From Hymenobacter glacialis (GTDB lineage Bacteria > Bacteroidota > Bacteroidia > Cytophagales > Hymenobacteraceae): DNA of 64,000 bases. The notes beneath the pieces were generated by a model, which did no database searches, was not told where the DNA came from, and was given only the letters and a program-made list of their open reading frames with translations. Positions 17,584 through 27,023 of this stretch are shown piece by piece; the first letter of the stretch is position 1, and each line of letters starts with the position of its first letter. A program made the translations under genes and the position numbers. The stretch is taken from contig NZ_MDZC01000015.1 in NCBI RefSeq assembly GCF_001816165.1, positions 1 to 64,000 on the forward strand, given 5' to 3'.

Positions 17584-20397
17584 CTAGTGCTGTACTACCA
17601 GGCGCGCCGTTTGGGTGAGCTGGCCGGTAACGATACGCACTAGGTAAATGCCGTTAGCGAGGGTTTGCACGGGCAGTTCCTGGGCATGCACGCCGGCCGA
17701 CTGCCGGGGAACGGTGACGGTGCGCAGGGTAGCGCCCAGCAGGTTGTGCACGGTGAGGGTGACGGGTGCCGGCGTGGGCAGCTCGTATTCTACCAAGGCG
17801 GTGGTGCTGCTGGGGTTGGGGTAGGCCGTGAGGCGCAGGGCCGAAGTGCTGCGGGCGCGCGTGGCGAGCAGCGTGGTCTTCTTGAGGTTGCGCGAGGTGT
17901 ACACCTTGTACTCGCCGGGCTGCAGGATGATGAGCGCCGTGGCGTTGGCCACCGTGATGCTGTCGCCGCTGAGGTAGTTGTACCACTTGCCGGTGCGCTG
18001 AAACTCCGGGTTGATGGTTGTGGCCGTCACGTCAAAATTGCCGATAACGGTGATGCTCAGGTTGGCGTCGGTGAGGTGAATGGACTTGGCGGCACCGCTC
18101 AGCTGCTGGGTGTAGGTGCCGGTTTCGAACACGGGCTGCGACTTCTTCAGGGCAATCAGCTCGCTGTACACGTTGTAGAGCTTGCGGCGGTTGGCGTTCT
18201 GGTAGTAATTCCAGAGAATGGGCTTGTTGCCGGTGCGGCCGTTCTGGTTGATGCTGATGTCGTAGCCAAGCTCGCCAAACTGCCAAATCATCTTCGGGCC
18301 GGGCACGGTGAAGAAGAAAGCGGCAGCGGCTTCGTTGCGGGCCAGGGCCACGTTCAGGTCGCGCACGTTGTGGGCCGGATTGGCCTGGTTGCCGAAGGTG
18401 AGGTTCTTGTACATGAGGCGCTCCTCGTCGTGGCTTTCCATGTAGGTCACCAGGTTGGGTTTGGTAAACCCACGAGCGCCAAAGTAGCCGCCGCTGAAAT
18501 TGGAGCTGCTCACGTAGCCCATGGTGGCTTCGTTGTACTCATGCACCATGTTGCCCCATACCATCATGCCGTAATCGGTCAGCACCCGCTCTTCGGAGTT
18601 GTCGGCGAAGTGCTCCAGGATGGTAAACGTGTTGGCATCAATGGCTTTCATGAAGTCGTAATAATCCTTCCAGATGTTAATGCGCGACTGGTCGTACCGG
18701 CCCCAGGCGCCTACGTCGTTGGGATTGTTGACCTGCGTAAATCCCTTGGAAAGGTCAAACCGGTAGCCGTCGATGCGGTATTCCTGCATCCAGAACTCCA
18801 TCACCCGCTTCGAGAAATACTTGGTGAAAGGGCTTTCGTGGTTGAAGTCGTAGCCCACGTTGAAGGGGTGGGTTGCATCCGTGTTAAACCATGGGCTGTT
18901 CGCCGTAGGCTTGCCGTTCTCAAAGTACATCTGCACCATCGGCGACTGGCCAAAGGAGTGGTTCAGCACCATGTCCAGCACCACGGCAATGCCGCGGGCG
19001 TGGCACTCGTCAATCAGGCGCTTAAGCGCCTCCTTGGTGCCGTAGTATTTGTCGGGCGCGAAGTAGAACGAGGTATTGTAGCCCCAGCTTTCGTTGCCCT
19101 CAAACTCGTTAATGGGCATCAGCTCAATGGCATTCACGCCGAGGCGCTGCAAGTAGTTGAGCGTGTCGCGCAGCGTGGCGTAGTCGTGTCGGGCAATGAA
19201 GTCGCGCAGGTGCAGCTCGTAAATCACCAGGTCGGTGCGCACCGGCCGCGTGTAGTTGGTGGTTTGCCATTGGTAGGCGGCCTGGTTGGTTTGCAGCACG
19301 GCCACGTTGCCGGTGGTCTGGCCCGTGGGGTAGGGCTTCAGGTTGGGGTAGGTCACGGCGGGGATGAACCGGTCGTCGCCCTGCAGAATCTTCTCCGAAT
19401 ACGGGTCTGCTACGCGCAAGGTGCCGTCTACCAGGTACTGGTAGCCGTACTCACGGCCGGGCGTGAGGCCGTTGATTTGCACCCACCAGTTGTTGCCGTC
19501 CGGCGTGCGGTTCATGTAAGTGGCGGTTTCGGCCTGCCAGTTGTTGAACTCGCCCAGCACGTACACAAACTGCTTGTTGGGCGCCGTGAGGTTGAGAATA
19601 ACCGACGTGCCGCCGGCCAGGTACGTGATGCCATCTTTGGCACCGGCCGGCAACGCCGCCGTCACCACGGCGGGCCGCACCACAAACACGAGCGAGTCGG
19701 AAGCCTGCGTAGTGCCGCTGGTGGCCGTAAACTTCACCACGTTGCGGCCGGCCTGAGTGGCCGTAACGCTGGTGGTGAGCGTGGTGGCGTTGGCCTGCTG
19801 GGCCACTTGGGTGCGGTTGAGCGCTAAGGTCAAATTGGAAGCAGCCGAGGCCGTGCCGGTCACGCTGATGGTTGCGTTGGCGTTCACAAACAGCGGGTTA
19901 CCATTGGGGTTTGGAGCTGGGCTGGTGATGCGGGCCGAAAGACCGGCCTGCGCCACGTCCACAAAAATATCGCCGCCGCCAGTGGCGCGGCCCGACCGGG
20001 AGCCATCGGCGTTCTTGAACAACATGCCCAGCCGGTAAATCACCTCATTGGCCTGCACGCCGGGGTAAAACGTGCGGGGCGTAAAGGTGATGGTGTACAG
20101 GTTGGGGTTGGAACTGGAGCGCGTCATCTTCGAGTCCGGGTCGCCGGTGTTGAAGGGCGAGCTTTTCACGTATTTCCAGGTAGTGCTGGTGGGGCTGGCC
20201 GTAATGGCACCGGTGTAGATGAATACATCTCCGGTGAAGTCCTTGAGGCCGCCATCGCCTTGGGTGGCATCGAAGATGATGGTAACGGGCGCGTTTTCGG
20301 TGAAGAAGACCGGCTGAGTGGTCACAACCTGCGCCGTGGCCGTCCAGGCCGTAAGCAGCGTGAGCAGCAGCGCCGTTACATGTCGAAATGCTTGCAT
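17584..20397 (-). CDS. Secreted GH13 alpha-amylase with CBM48/E-set and T9SS sorting domain
   Basis: A 937-aa enzyme. Order: signal peptide (MQAFRHV..TATAQ), Ig/bacterial-type domains (about 25-240), an early-set CBM48-like domain (about 255-330; YVLGEFNNW), the GH13 barrel (about 385-770), and a C-terminal T9SS domain (LTAYPNPSSTTALVEYELP; GIYLVRIVTG). Catalytic regions: DMVLNHSFG; GYRFDLSKG with nucleophile Asp near 548; TILEHFAD with acid Glu near 595; ESHDEER with the stabilising Asp near 657. The start is set at the signal peptide. It is the main surface starch-degrading enzyme of locus A. Confidence 0.92.
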   Translation of the reverse strand: MQAFRHVTALLLTLLTAWTATAQVVTTQPVFFTENAPVTIIFDATQGDGGLKDFTGDVFIYTGAITASPTSTTWKYVKSSPFNTGDPDSKMTRSSSNPNLYTITFTPRTFYPGVQANEVIYRLGMLFKNADGSRSGRATGGGDIFVDVAQAGLSARITSPAPNPNGNPLFVNANATISVTGTASAASNLTLALNRTQVAQQANATTLTTSVTATQAGRNVVKFTATSGTTQASDSLVFVVRPAVVTAALPAGAKDGITYLAGGTSVILNLTAPNKQFVYVLGEFNNWQAETATYMNRTPDGNNWWVQINGLTPGREYGYQYLVDGTLRVADPYSEKILQGDDRFIPAVTYPNLKPYPTGQTTGNVAVLQTNQAAYQWQTTNYTRPVRTDLVIYELHLRDFIARHDYATLRDTLNYLQRLGVNAIELMPINEFEGNESWGYNTSFYFAPDKYYGTKEALKRLIDECHARGIAVVLDMVLNHSFGQSPMVQMYFENGKPTANSPWFNTDATHPFNVGYDFNHESPFTKYFSKRVMEFWMQEYRIDGYRFDLSKGFTQVNNPNDVGAWGRYDQSRINIWKDYYDFMKAIDANTFTILEHFADNSEERVLTDYGMMVWGNMVHEYNEATMGYVSSSNFSGGYFGARGFTKPNLVTYMESHDEERLMYKNLTFGNQANPAHNVRDLNVALARNEAAAAFFFTVPGPKMIWQFGELGYDISINQNGRTGNKPILWNYYQNANRRKLYNVYSELIALKKSQPVFETGTYTQQLSGAAKSIHLTDANLSITVIGNFDVTATTINPEFQRTGKWYNYLSGDSITVANATALIILQPGEYKVYTSRNLKKTTLLATRARSTSALRLTAYPNPSSTTALVEYELPTPAPVTLTVHNLLGATLRTVTVPRQSAGVHAQELPVQTLANGIYLVRIVTGQLTQTARLVVQH

Positions 20398-20522
20398 AAG
20401 TAGTGGGTAAGTGGAAGATTGAAATAAAGAGAAAGCAGGCCAGCCCCCGCCGCGCAGTTGGCGATATGGCATAAGGAGTGGCAAGATACGGCGCAATAAA
20501 CTCGGAGCCGCCGGGCACGCCG

Positions 20523-20530
20523 TACCTTTG
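20523..20530 (+). promoter_or_regulatory. -7 box of the DUF2279 gene
   Basis: TACCTTTG matches TAnnTTTG and lies 20 bp before the ATG at 20551. No good -33 TTTG is seen. Confidence 0.4.
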
Positions 20531-20550
20531 GCACCTCCTTTTTGCTTACA

Positions 20551-21534
20551 ATGACGTTCTTCTTCCGCCCTTTGGTTTCGCTACTGCAGGGGCTTGGCGT
20601 TGGCTTGGGAGCCGGGTTGCTGCTGGCGACGGCCAGCCCCGCCACCGCCCAGGTGGCGCCCCGGGCCGACAGCTCCCGCCTGGTGGTGCCACGCAGCCAG
20701 CGCTCGGCGGCAGCCGACTCGGTGGCCCAGCAGCGGCGCCGGCTGCGGTTGCTGGTGGGCGGCTCGGCCGTGGGCTACGGCGTGCTCTATACCGGCCTCA
20801 CCACCTCGTGGTACACCGGCGAGCGGGCGCCGCTGCGCTGGTTCGACGACCTCTCGGAATGGAAGCAGCTTGACAAGGCCGGGCACTTCTGGGGCTCGTT
20901 CCAGATAAGCCGGGGCGCGGTGGACATGCTCCGGTGGACGGGCCTGAGCGAGAAAAAAGCCATTTGGTACGGCTCGTTCGTGGGGTTCGCCATCCAAAGC
21001 CCCCTGGAGCTACTCGATGGCCGCGACCCCGCCTACGGCGCTTCGGCTACGGATTTGGTGGCCAATTTTCTGGGTTCTTCGGCGCTGCTGGCCCAGCAGC
21101 TGGCGTGGCACGACATTCGCATCATGCCCAAATGGTCGTTTCACCTCACCCGCTACGCCGCCCAGCGCCCCAATGTACTGGGCAGCAACGTGCCGGAGCG
21201 CTGGCTCAAGGACTACAACGGCCAGACCTACTGGCTCTGCACCGACGTGGGCGCGTTTCTGCGGCCCGGCAACCGCTGGCCGCGCTGGCTGCAGCCCGCC
21301 GTGGGCTACGGGGGCCAGGACCTGGTGTACAACGATGCCGCAGCCAACGCGGCGGCGGGCCTGCGGCCCTATCGGCAGTATTATCTGTCGCTCGACGTGG
21401 ACCTGCGGCGCATTCCCACCCGCAGCCCGCTGCTGAAAAAGGTATTCTACACGCTCAGCATTTTTCGCCTGCCCGCCCCAGCTTTGGAGTACAACGGCCG
21501 CAACGGCTTCCGCTTCCACAGCCTCTACCTCTGA
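20551..21534 (+). CDS. DUF2279 family protein
   Basis: A 327-aa protein with a signal peptide or TM segment (about 8-32), then the DUF2279 core: SWYTGERAPLRWFDDLSEWKQLDKAGHFWG, GLSEKKAIWYGSFVGFAIQSPLELLDG, SATDLVANFLGS. The DKxGH..W motif and conserved Asp/Glu suggest a membrane-associated periplasmic protein. Its function is not known in this phylum. The stop codon directly touches an inverted-repeat element. Confidence 0.75.
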   Translation: MTFFFRPLVSLLQGLGVGLGAGLLLATASPATAQVAPRADSSRLVVPRSQRSAAADSVAQQRRRLRLLVGGSAVGYGVLYTGLTTSWYTGERAPLRWFDDLSEWKQLDKAGHFWGSFQISRGAVDMLRWTGLSEKKAIWYGSFVGFAIQSPLELLDGRDPAYGASATDLVANFLGSSALLAQQLAWHDIRIMPKWSFHLTRYAAQRPNVLGSNVPERWLKDYNGQTYWLCTDVGAFLRPGNRWPRWLQPAVGYGGQDLVYNDAAANAAAGLRPYRQYYLSLDVDLRRIPTRSPLLKKVFYTLSIFRLPAPALEYNGRNGFRFHSLYL

Positions 21535-21818
21535 CCACGGATTAGCTCGGGTTTTAGCGGATTTCACGGATTTTGTAGCCGACTTTTTTTGTTGGTATCC
21601 AACGGGCTGCTGGAAGCATTCGCGGACATTCTGACGTCGCCAGGGGGCCGTGCGCAAGGTTTAAATGGCGACAAAGCATCTGTCGCCCCCTCAAAAACGT
21701 ACTTTTGCAAACCCCCTCCTAACGGAAGGGTCAAAAGAAATTAAAACGGGATACCTCCGGCGGGCCAATAATCGTCCACAAAATCCGTGAAATCCGTTTA
21801 AATCCGAAAAATCCGTGG
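21535..21818. mobile_element. MITE-like element with 44-bp terminal inverted repeats
   Basis: The left end (21535-21578) begins CCACGGAT and contains GGATTTCACGGATTTTGT. The right end (21777-21818) is its near-complete reverse complement (ACAAAATCCGTGAAATCCG..ATCCGTGG). About 198 bp lie between them and contain no ORF. It begins at the base after the DUF2279 stop and ends 3 bp before the next start codon. No target-site duplication is clear. A possible TACTTTTG -7 box lies at 21700-21707. Confidence 0.7.
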
Positions 21819-21821
21819 TCT

Positions 21822-23042
21822 ATGAATGTAGGAGATAGAGTCCGGTTACTGACCGGCACCGAAGAAGGCATCGTTACACGCCTGCTCGACAGTGAGCTGG
21901 TGGAAGTAGCCATCGACAATGATTTTACCATTCCCGTGCTGCGCCGCGAAGTGGTGGTGGTGGCCCAGGAAGAAGGCAAGAACTTCGACCGCACGGCCGT
22001 GGAGTACAGCGCGGGCCAGGTGCCGGGCAAAAACGCCAACGCCAGCAAAAAAGACCGCAGCCAGCGCCCATCAGCACCCGTAGCGGCCAAAGCCGTGCAG
22101 CCTTCGCTGCAGGAAGCCCTGGCCGCGGTGGCGTCCAGCGGCGCGGGCGTGGCCAAGATGGGCGGCCCGGCTGCATCGTCTCCCAAGCAGGCAGCGGCGG
22201 CCAAGGGCCTGTTTCTGGCGCTGGTGCACCAATCGCCGGAGTTGCTGGGCGTCACGCTCATCAACAACACCGAGGCCGACGTGCTCTTCACTTACGGTGA
22301 GGAAACCAGCGCCCGCCCCTACCGCGCCCTTGCGGCCGACAAGCTGGCCCCCAAATCCAGCACCAAGCCCCTTTCCTTCCTGCACATGAAGGACTTTGAG
22401 ACGTGGCCGGCTGTTATTTTCCAGCTCCTGCCCACCCGCCTGAACGGCGACGCTGCTTACGAGCTGCTCACCAAGCGGCAGGCGTTCAAAGCCAGCACGT
22501 TCTATTCGAGCAGCCGCCCCGCACCCGTCATCGGCAAAGACGCCTACCTGTTTCAGCTCGATGAGCGCGCCGCCGCGGCCATCACGCCTGAGAAGCTGGT
22601 GCAGGAAGCCCCCGCCCCTGCCCCCACGCCGGAGCCAGCCAAACCGGCCGGCGTCGACATCGCGGCCCTCAAAGCCCAACTCAGCGGCGACGCTCCTGCC
22701 AAGCCGGCAGCCGTGATAGCGGCGGCCATGCCCGCGCCCACGGCGCCCGTAATAGCCCCGCCCCACGAGTTCGACCTGCACCTGGAGGCCCTGCGGCCCG
22801 ATAACACCGAGGGATTGAGCAACACAGCCATTCTGCGCATTCAGCTCGATGCGTTTGAAGACGCGCTGGTGCGGGCGCTGGCTACCAACATGCACGAAAT
22901 CGTGTTCATTCACGGCATGGGCAACGGGGTGCTGCGCAAGGAGATACACCGCCAGCTGAGCCGCAACAAGGACATTAAGTTCTTCGAGGACGCCCGCAAG
23001 GAGAAGTTCGGCTTCGGCGCCACGCTGGTGCGGCTGAAGTAG
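21822..23042 (+). CDS. DUF2027 - Smr domain protein
   Basis: A 406-aa protein. It starts with a small beta domain (NVGDRVRLLTGTEEGIVTRLLDSE), then the DUF2027 domain typical of Bacteroidota (about 120-245, FLALVHQSPELLGVTLINNTEADVLF), an Ala/Pro-rich linker (about 255-310), and a C-terminal Smr domain (about 318-406) with FDLHLEAL and the HGMGNGVLR (HGxGxG) motif. Smr domains are nucleases or DNA/RNA-binding modules related to the MutS2 C-terminus. Its cellular role is unknown; ribosome rescue or nucleic-acid repair is plausible. Confidence 0.88.
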   Translation: MNVGDRVRLLTGTEEGIVTRLLDSELVEVAIDNDFTIPVLRREVVVVAQEEGKNFDRTAVEYSAGQVPGKNANASKKDRSQRPSAPVAAKAVQPSLQEALAAVASSGAGVAKMGGPAASSPKQAAAAKGLFLALVHQSPELLGVTLINNTEADVLFTYGEETSARPYRALAADKLAPKSSTKPLSFLHMKDFETWPAVIFQLLPTRLNGDAAYELLTKRQAFKASTFYSSSRPAPVIGKDAYLFQLDERAAAAITPEKLVQEAPAPAPTPEPAKPAGVDIAALKAQLSGDAPAKPAAVIAAAMPAPTAPVIAPPHEFDLHLEALRPDNTEGLSNTAILRIQLDAFEDALVRALATNMHEIVFIHGMGNGVLRKEIHRQLSRNKDIKFFEDARKEKFGFGATLVRLK

Positions 23043-23086
23043 ATTTTTCTAGTAGACGATTCAAAAGAACGTCATACTAAAAGAAC

Positions 23087-23180
23087 GTCATGCTGAGCGC
23101 AGTCGAAGCATCTCTACCGCAGCACTAATTTTAACAGTTAGTGGTGGCACGCGAGATGCTTCGGCTCCGCTCAGCATGAC
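23087..23180. repeat. Palindromic element, family 1, copy 5
   Basis: A 94-bp copy with arms GTCATGCTGAGCGCAGTCGA and TCGGCTCCGCTCAGCATGAC. The right inner arm reads GTGGTGGCACGCGAGATGC, which resembles the variant copy at 4796, so this copy looks like a hybrid of two subfamilies. A 16-bp partial repeat of its left flank (AAGAACGTCATACT) precedes it. Confidence 0.88.
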
Positions 23181-23225
23181 GTTCTTCTATTTGCTCCACA
23201 ATCTACTTCGGCCACTTTCCTTCTC

Positions 23226-25091
23226 ATGCGTCACCTGTTCTCATTCATTTGCCTTCTGCTCACCCTGCCGGCGCTGGCCCAGCAGCCGCTGCCGGTGCCG
23301 CGCAACCTGCAGGCCACCTTTGCCAAAGGCACCCGCGCTGAGAGTGGCCTGCCCGGCCCCAACTACTGGCAAAACACGGCCGACTACGACCTGAACGTGG
23401 CCTTCGACCCCACCACGCGGCGCGTGGCGGGCACGGTGGCCATCAATTATCAGAACAACAGCCCTGATTCGCTGCAGCAGCTTTGGTTCAAGCTCTACCC
23501 TAACCTGTATAAGAAGGGTGCGCCCCGCAACCGCGCTATTTCGCCGGAAGACATTGGCGACGGCGTTACTATTTCGGCCCTTACCATCAACGGAGAGGTG
23601 TTTGATGTGAAGAAGCTGGCCATTGCAGCCACCAACCTGACCGTGCCGTTGCGCCGCGCCATTGGCGCGCGCCAAGCGGCCACGGTAAAAGTGACTTACT
23701 CGTACGTGCTCAACAAAGGCTCGCACATCCGCACCGGCGAGGTGGAGCCTGGCGCCGCGTTTCTGGCATATTTCTTTCCCCGCATTGCCGTGTACGACGA
23801 CATTGACGGCTGGAACAGGCAGCCCTACACCGGCGACCAGGAGTTTTACAACGACTTCTGCAATTTCAAGGCGGCCATCACGGTGCCCAAAAACTTCGTG
23901 GTGTGGGCCACCGGCGACCTCAAAAACGCCGACCAGGTGCTTACGAAAAAGTACGCCCAACGCCTGCAGGACGCCGAGCGCAAGGACGCCGTGGCTTTCG
24001 TTATCAGTGCCGAGGATGCCAAACGGCGCGACATCACCGCGCCCAGCGCCCAGAACACCTGGCGCTTTGAGGCCCGCAACGTGACGGATTTCGTATTCGC
24101 CACAGCCGACCATTACGTGTGGCAAAGCACCAGCCTGGTGGTAGACCCCGCCACCAAGCGCCGCACCCGCGTGGACGTGGCCTACAACCCCAAGCACAAG
24201 GATTTTGAGGAAGTCATCGACTTCAGCCGCAAAACGGTGGAAGCCATGAGCTACACCTTCCCGAAGTGGCCCTTCCCCTACGCGCACGAAACCGTGTTCG
24301 ACGGCCTCGACCAGATGGAGTATCCCATGATGGTGAACGACAACCCCACCGAGACGCGCAAAGACGCCATTGAGCTGACCGACCACGAAATCTTCCACAC
24401 GATGTTCCCCTTCTACATGGGCATCAACGAAACCAAGTATGGCTGGATGGACGAGGGCTGGGCCACCATCGGCGAGTGGCTGATTTCACCCATAATCGAC
24501 CCCACCATCGTCGACGACTACGGCGTGGCCCGGTACGGTGCCAGCGCCGCTACCGAAAACGACGCGCCCATCGTCACGCTCAGCACCCAGCAGAGCGGCG
24601 TGCCGTTTTTCCTCAACTCCTACCCCAAGCCCGGCATGGGCTACCTCTACGTGAAGGATTTGCTGGGCGACGAGCTATTTACCAAGGCGCTGCACACCTA
24701 CATCCGCAACTGGAACGGCAAGCACCCCATGCCCTACGACTTCTTCAACAGCATGAACGTCGGCGCGGGCCGCAACCTCAACTGGTTCTGGCAGCGCTGG
24801 TTCTTCGACGACGGCTACCCCGACCTGGCCATCGCCACCGTCACCAAAACCGCCGCCGGCTACGACATCATCGTGCAAGCCAAAGGCAGCAAGCCCGTCC
24901 CGGTAGACTTAACCGTAACCTTCGCCGACAACACCACCCAGCAGATTCACCGCAACATTGGCGTCTGGGAATCAGGCGCTACGTCCGTCACGGTGCCCGT
25001 TATCACCAAGCATCCGGTGAAGCAAGTGACGCTGGGCAGCACGCTGGTTTCGGACAGTTTCCCGAAGGATAATGTGTGGGAAGGAAAGTAA
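23226..25091 (+). CDS. M1 family metallopeptidase (secreted aminopeptidase)
   Basis: A 621-aa protein with a signal peptide (ending LPALAQ), an N-terminal beta-saddle domain (about 45-280), and a gluzincin catalytic domain. The zinc site is HEIFH (387-391) with the third ligand Glu410 in MDEGWA, 19 residues on. The exopeptidase GAMEN-type motif is replaced by DQMEYP (362-367), as in many Bacteroidota M1 homologues. The substrate is probably peptides in the periplasm or outside the cell. Confidence 0.9.
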   Translation: MRHLFSFICLLLTLPALAQQPLPVPRNLQATFAKGTRAESGLPGPNYWQNTADYDLNVAFDPTTRRVAGTVAINYQNNSPDSLQQLWFKLYPNLYKKGAPRNRAISPEDIGDGVTISALTINGEVFDVKKLAIAATNLTVPLRRAIGARQAATVKVTYSYVLNKGSHIRTGEVEPGAAFLAYFFPRIAVYDDIDGWNRQPYTGDQEFYNDFCNFKAAITVPKNFVVWATGDLKNADQVLTKKYAQRLQDAERKDAVAFVISAEDAKRRDITAPSAQNTWRFEARNVTDFVFATADHYVWQSTSLVVDPATKRRTRVDVAYNPKHKDFEEVIDFSRKTVEAMSYTFPKWPFPYAHETVFDGLDQMEYPMMVNDNPTETRKDAIELTDHEIFHTMFPFYMGINETKYGWMDEGWATIGEWLISPIIDPTIVDDYGVARYGASAATENDAPIVTLSTQQSGVPFFLNSYPKPGMGYLYVKDLLGDELFTKALHTYIRNWNGKHPMPYDFFNSMNVGAGRNLNWFWQRWFFDDGYPDLAIATVTKTAAGYDIIVQAKGSKPVPVDLTVTFADNTTQQIHRNIGVWESGATSVTVPVITKHPVKQVTLGSTLVSDSFPKDNVWEGK

Positions 25092-25103
25092 TTATTGTAT
25101 CCA

Positions 25104-25514
25104 ATGAGCTTGGTTCTATTAATTGTTTTCATCCCGGCTTTTTTCGCTTGGTTGCAGTCGACACTCGCAGTGGCCAGCGAGCCTCATCGCCTTAAGCCAT
25201 CAGTCGTATTTGCTGGCTTGTCCATAGCATTGTTAGCAATTATATGGCCACTGATAATGTGGAGTTTTACGGGTAGCATACATGTCTTTGGCCCACCCTT
25301 CGTTTATCTTCTGTTCTCTGTTATTGCGCCTTTCGGTCTCGGCAATTTGCTAATCAGTTCACCTAACTTCGCAAGCAACCGGCTGACTTCTGCGGTTGCA
25401 TACGCTACTTTTTTTGCTGTGTGTATGCTCTTCCCGCTCCTGTGTGGCTACTTTTTTCTAGCTCCTGAGAAAATGAGTGTAGCCACCTTATTAGGCATCA
25501 AGCCTTATCACTAA
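25104..25514 (+). CDS. Small integral membrane protein, unknown
   Basis: A 136-aa product with about four hydrophobic helices (MSLVLLIVFIPAFFAWL; SVVFAGLSIALLAIIWPLIM; FGPPFVYLLFSVIAPFGLG; AVAYATFFAVCMLFPLL). It matches no family I know. The region has clearly lower GC than its neighbours, which suggests recent acquisition. It follows the M1 gene by 12 bp. Confidence 0.6.
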   Translation: MSLVLLIVFIPAFFAWLQSTLAVASEPHRLKPSVVFAGLSIALLAIIWPLIMWSFTGSIHVFGPPFVYLLFSVIAPFGLGNLLISSPNFASNRLTSAVAYATFFAVCMLFPLLCGYFFLAPEKMSVATLLGIKPYH

Positions 25515-25599
25515 TTTTGACAGAACCCCAAAGTGGAATAGAATAGATTTCCTGGCGGAGTGACGTGCTACCATACTCCAAGATTCCGGTCTTACCTTA

Positions 25600-25628
25600 T
25601 GCCCGCAGTGATGGGTCGCCCCACCGCG
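25600..25628 (+). repeat. 29-nt copy of the rnpB 5' end
   Basis: The 29 bases here are identical to 27685-27713, the start of RNase P RNA including the 5' half of its P1 helix. The copy is in the same orientation, 2085 bp upstream. Outside the 29 bases the sequences diverge. Confidence 0.85.
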
Positions 25629-25676
25629 ACGCTTTCGGGCGACGCCAAGCTCCAATTTTACCGCCATACCCACAAA

Positions 25677-25712
25677 CAAGAAAGGCCAACCCGTAAGGAT
25701 TGGCCTTTCTTG
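25677..25712 (-). terminator. Terminator of the subtilase gene
   Basis: CAAGAAAGGCCAA, a 10-nt loop, TTGGCCTTTCTTG: a 13-bp perfect stem just after the stop of the minus-strand protease gene. Confidence 0.75.
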
Positions 25713-25730
25713 TTTATTAAAGCTCAGCGC

Positions 25731-26951
25731 TTACAGGTGCGCAATAGGGTCGGCATTGCCGTCCGGGTCGTTCTCAACGGCGCCACTGATAGTGAAGCTC
25801 TTGCCTCTCATTAGCAGGACGCCGGCCATGTGCGGGGTTGCCATGGAAGTACCGCTAATGGTGTTGTAGCCACCGTTGAGCCAGGTAGAAAGCGTGCCTA
25901 CGCCGGGCATGCAATAGTCAACGGGCGGGTTTCCAAAATTGGAGAACGATGCCCACGTATCGGTGCTGTTCATGGCCGAAATGGTGTAAATATTTGGACC
26001 ATTTACACGGGCCGGCGAGTGAAGGTTGGAATCGCCGCCGTCGTTGCCGGCAGCCAGGGCGAAGAGTACGCCGCCGAAGGAAGCGTTGAACACAGCGTCG
26101 TCGAGGGCCTTCGAAACGCCGCCGCCCAAGCTCATGTTCGCCACGTCGCCGGCCTTGCCGTTGCCTCCTACGTAATCCACGCCGGCAATAACCCCGGAGT
26201 TGGAGCCGCTACCGCGGGAGTCGAGCACCCGCACGGCCACCACGAAAGCGTTGGCAGCTACACCCACTACGCCAATGGTATTGTTTTTAGCCGCGATGGT
26301 GCCCGCTACGTGCGTGCCGTGGCCGTTGCCATCATTTGGTGAGGCGTAGTTGGCACCGCTGGTCAGAAACGACTTGCTACGGGCCACGTCTACGTTCAGG
26401 TCGGGGTGGTCGAGGTCAATGCCCGTATCGATAACCCAGGCGGTTCGGCCCGTGCCGTCGGTGGTACCCACGCGGGCAATGCCGTATGGCGTGGTCTGGT
26501 CAGGTTGAGTAGAGCCCCCGCCGGCTGGTTTGCCCAGCGAAATAATCCGGTCCTGTTCCACGTAGGCCACGCGGGAGTCAGCCCGCAGTTCATTGGCCTG
26601 CGCAGCGGTCAGGGCCGCGGAGAAGCCTTTCAGGGCATGGCCGTAGGCAAAGCCCAGCGCCTCAGCACTGGCACCTCGCGCCCGCAAAATGCCCTGGCCT
26701 ACAGCTTTCACTTTTCTTACTTTTTCGGTGTAAGATTCGCTCTGACCCAAATCAACTGCCCCGTCCTTCAGCACCACAATGTATTGGCCAGGAATGGCGT
26801 CGTCTATCCCCTTCGCGTCGTTGCTCAACGAAACCTCGGGAGCGCCGGGCTGGACGGAGTCGGTGGAGCAGGCAGTGAAGGTGGTACTGGCTACCAGTGC
26901 CGAAGCGCTTAAAAGCAGCGCTAGGCGAACGTTGTGTTGTTTTTTCTTCAT
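25731..26951 (-). CDS. S8 subtilisin-like serine protease, lipoprotein
   Basis: A 406-aa protease precursor: lipobox near residue 28 (TTFTAC), an I9 inhibitor propeptide (about 55-135; GQYIVVLKDG..VAYVEQD), and the S8 catalytic domain. The triad is Asp175 (WVIDTGID), His214 (GHGTHVAGT) and Ser369 (GTSMATPH), with the oxyanion Asn in AAGND. It is of proteinase K type (VDYVGGNGKAGDVANMSLGG). The start is set at the Met before the signal peptide. Probably surface-bound or released proteolytic activity. Confidence 0.92.
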   Translation of the reverse strand: MKKKQHNVRLALLLSASALVASTTFTACSTDSVQPGAPEVSLSNDAKGIDDAIPGQYIVVLKDGAVDLGQSESYTEKVRKVKAVGQGILRARGASAEALGFAYGHALKGFSAALTAAQANELRADSRVAYVEQDRIISLGKPAGGGSTQPDQTTPYGIARVGTTDGTGRTAWVIDTGIDLDHPDLNVDVARSKSFLTSGANYASPNDGNGHGTHVAGTIAAKNNTIGVVGVAANAFVVAVRVLDSRGSGSNSGVIAGVDYVGGNGKAGDVANMSLGGGVSKALDDAVFNASFGGVLFALAAGNDGGDSNLHSPARVNGPNIYTISAMNSTDTWASFSNFGNPPVDYCMPGVGTLSTWLNGGYNTISGTSMATPHMAGVLLMRGKSFTISGAVENDPDGNADPIAHL

Positions 26952-26993
26952 TTTGAGTTGTAGAAAGTGAGAGAAAAATCGGTAAGAAGGTGG

Positions 26994-27023
26994 CAAAATC
27001 ACTCGTCAAAATTTGCCATCAAA
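26994..27023 (-). promoter_or_regulatory. Possible promoter of the subtilase gene
   Basis: Minus strand TTTG, 18 nt, TGATTTTG. The -33 box is perfect; the -7 box has TG in place of TA. The predicted leader is about 35 nt. Confidence 0.35.

Noticed and set aside
17665-19827. 720-codon open frame on the plus strand opposite the GH13 gene
   Set aside because: It lies wholly antisense to a gene with intact catalytic motifs. Its composition (Val/Gly/His/Ala rich) is that of the reverse strand of GC-rich coding DNA. No domain is recognisable.
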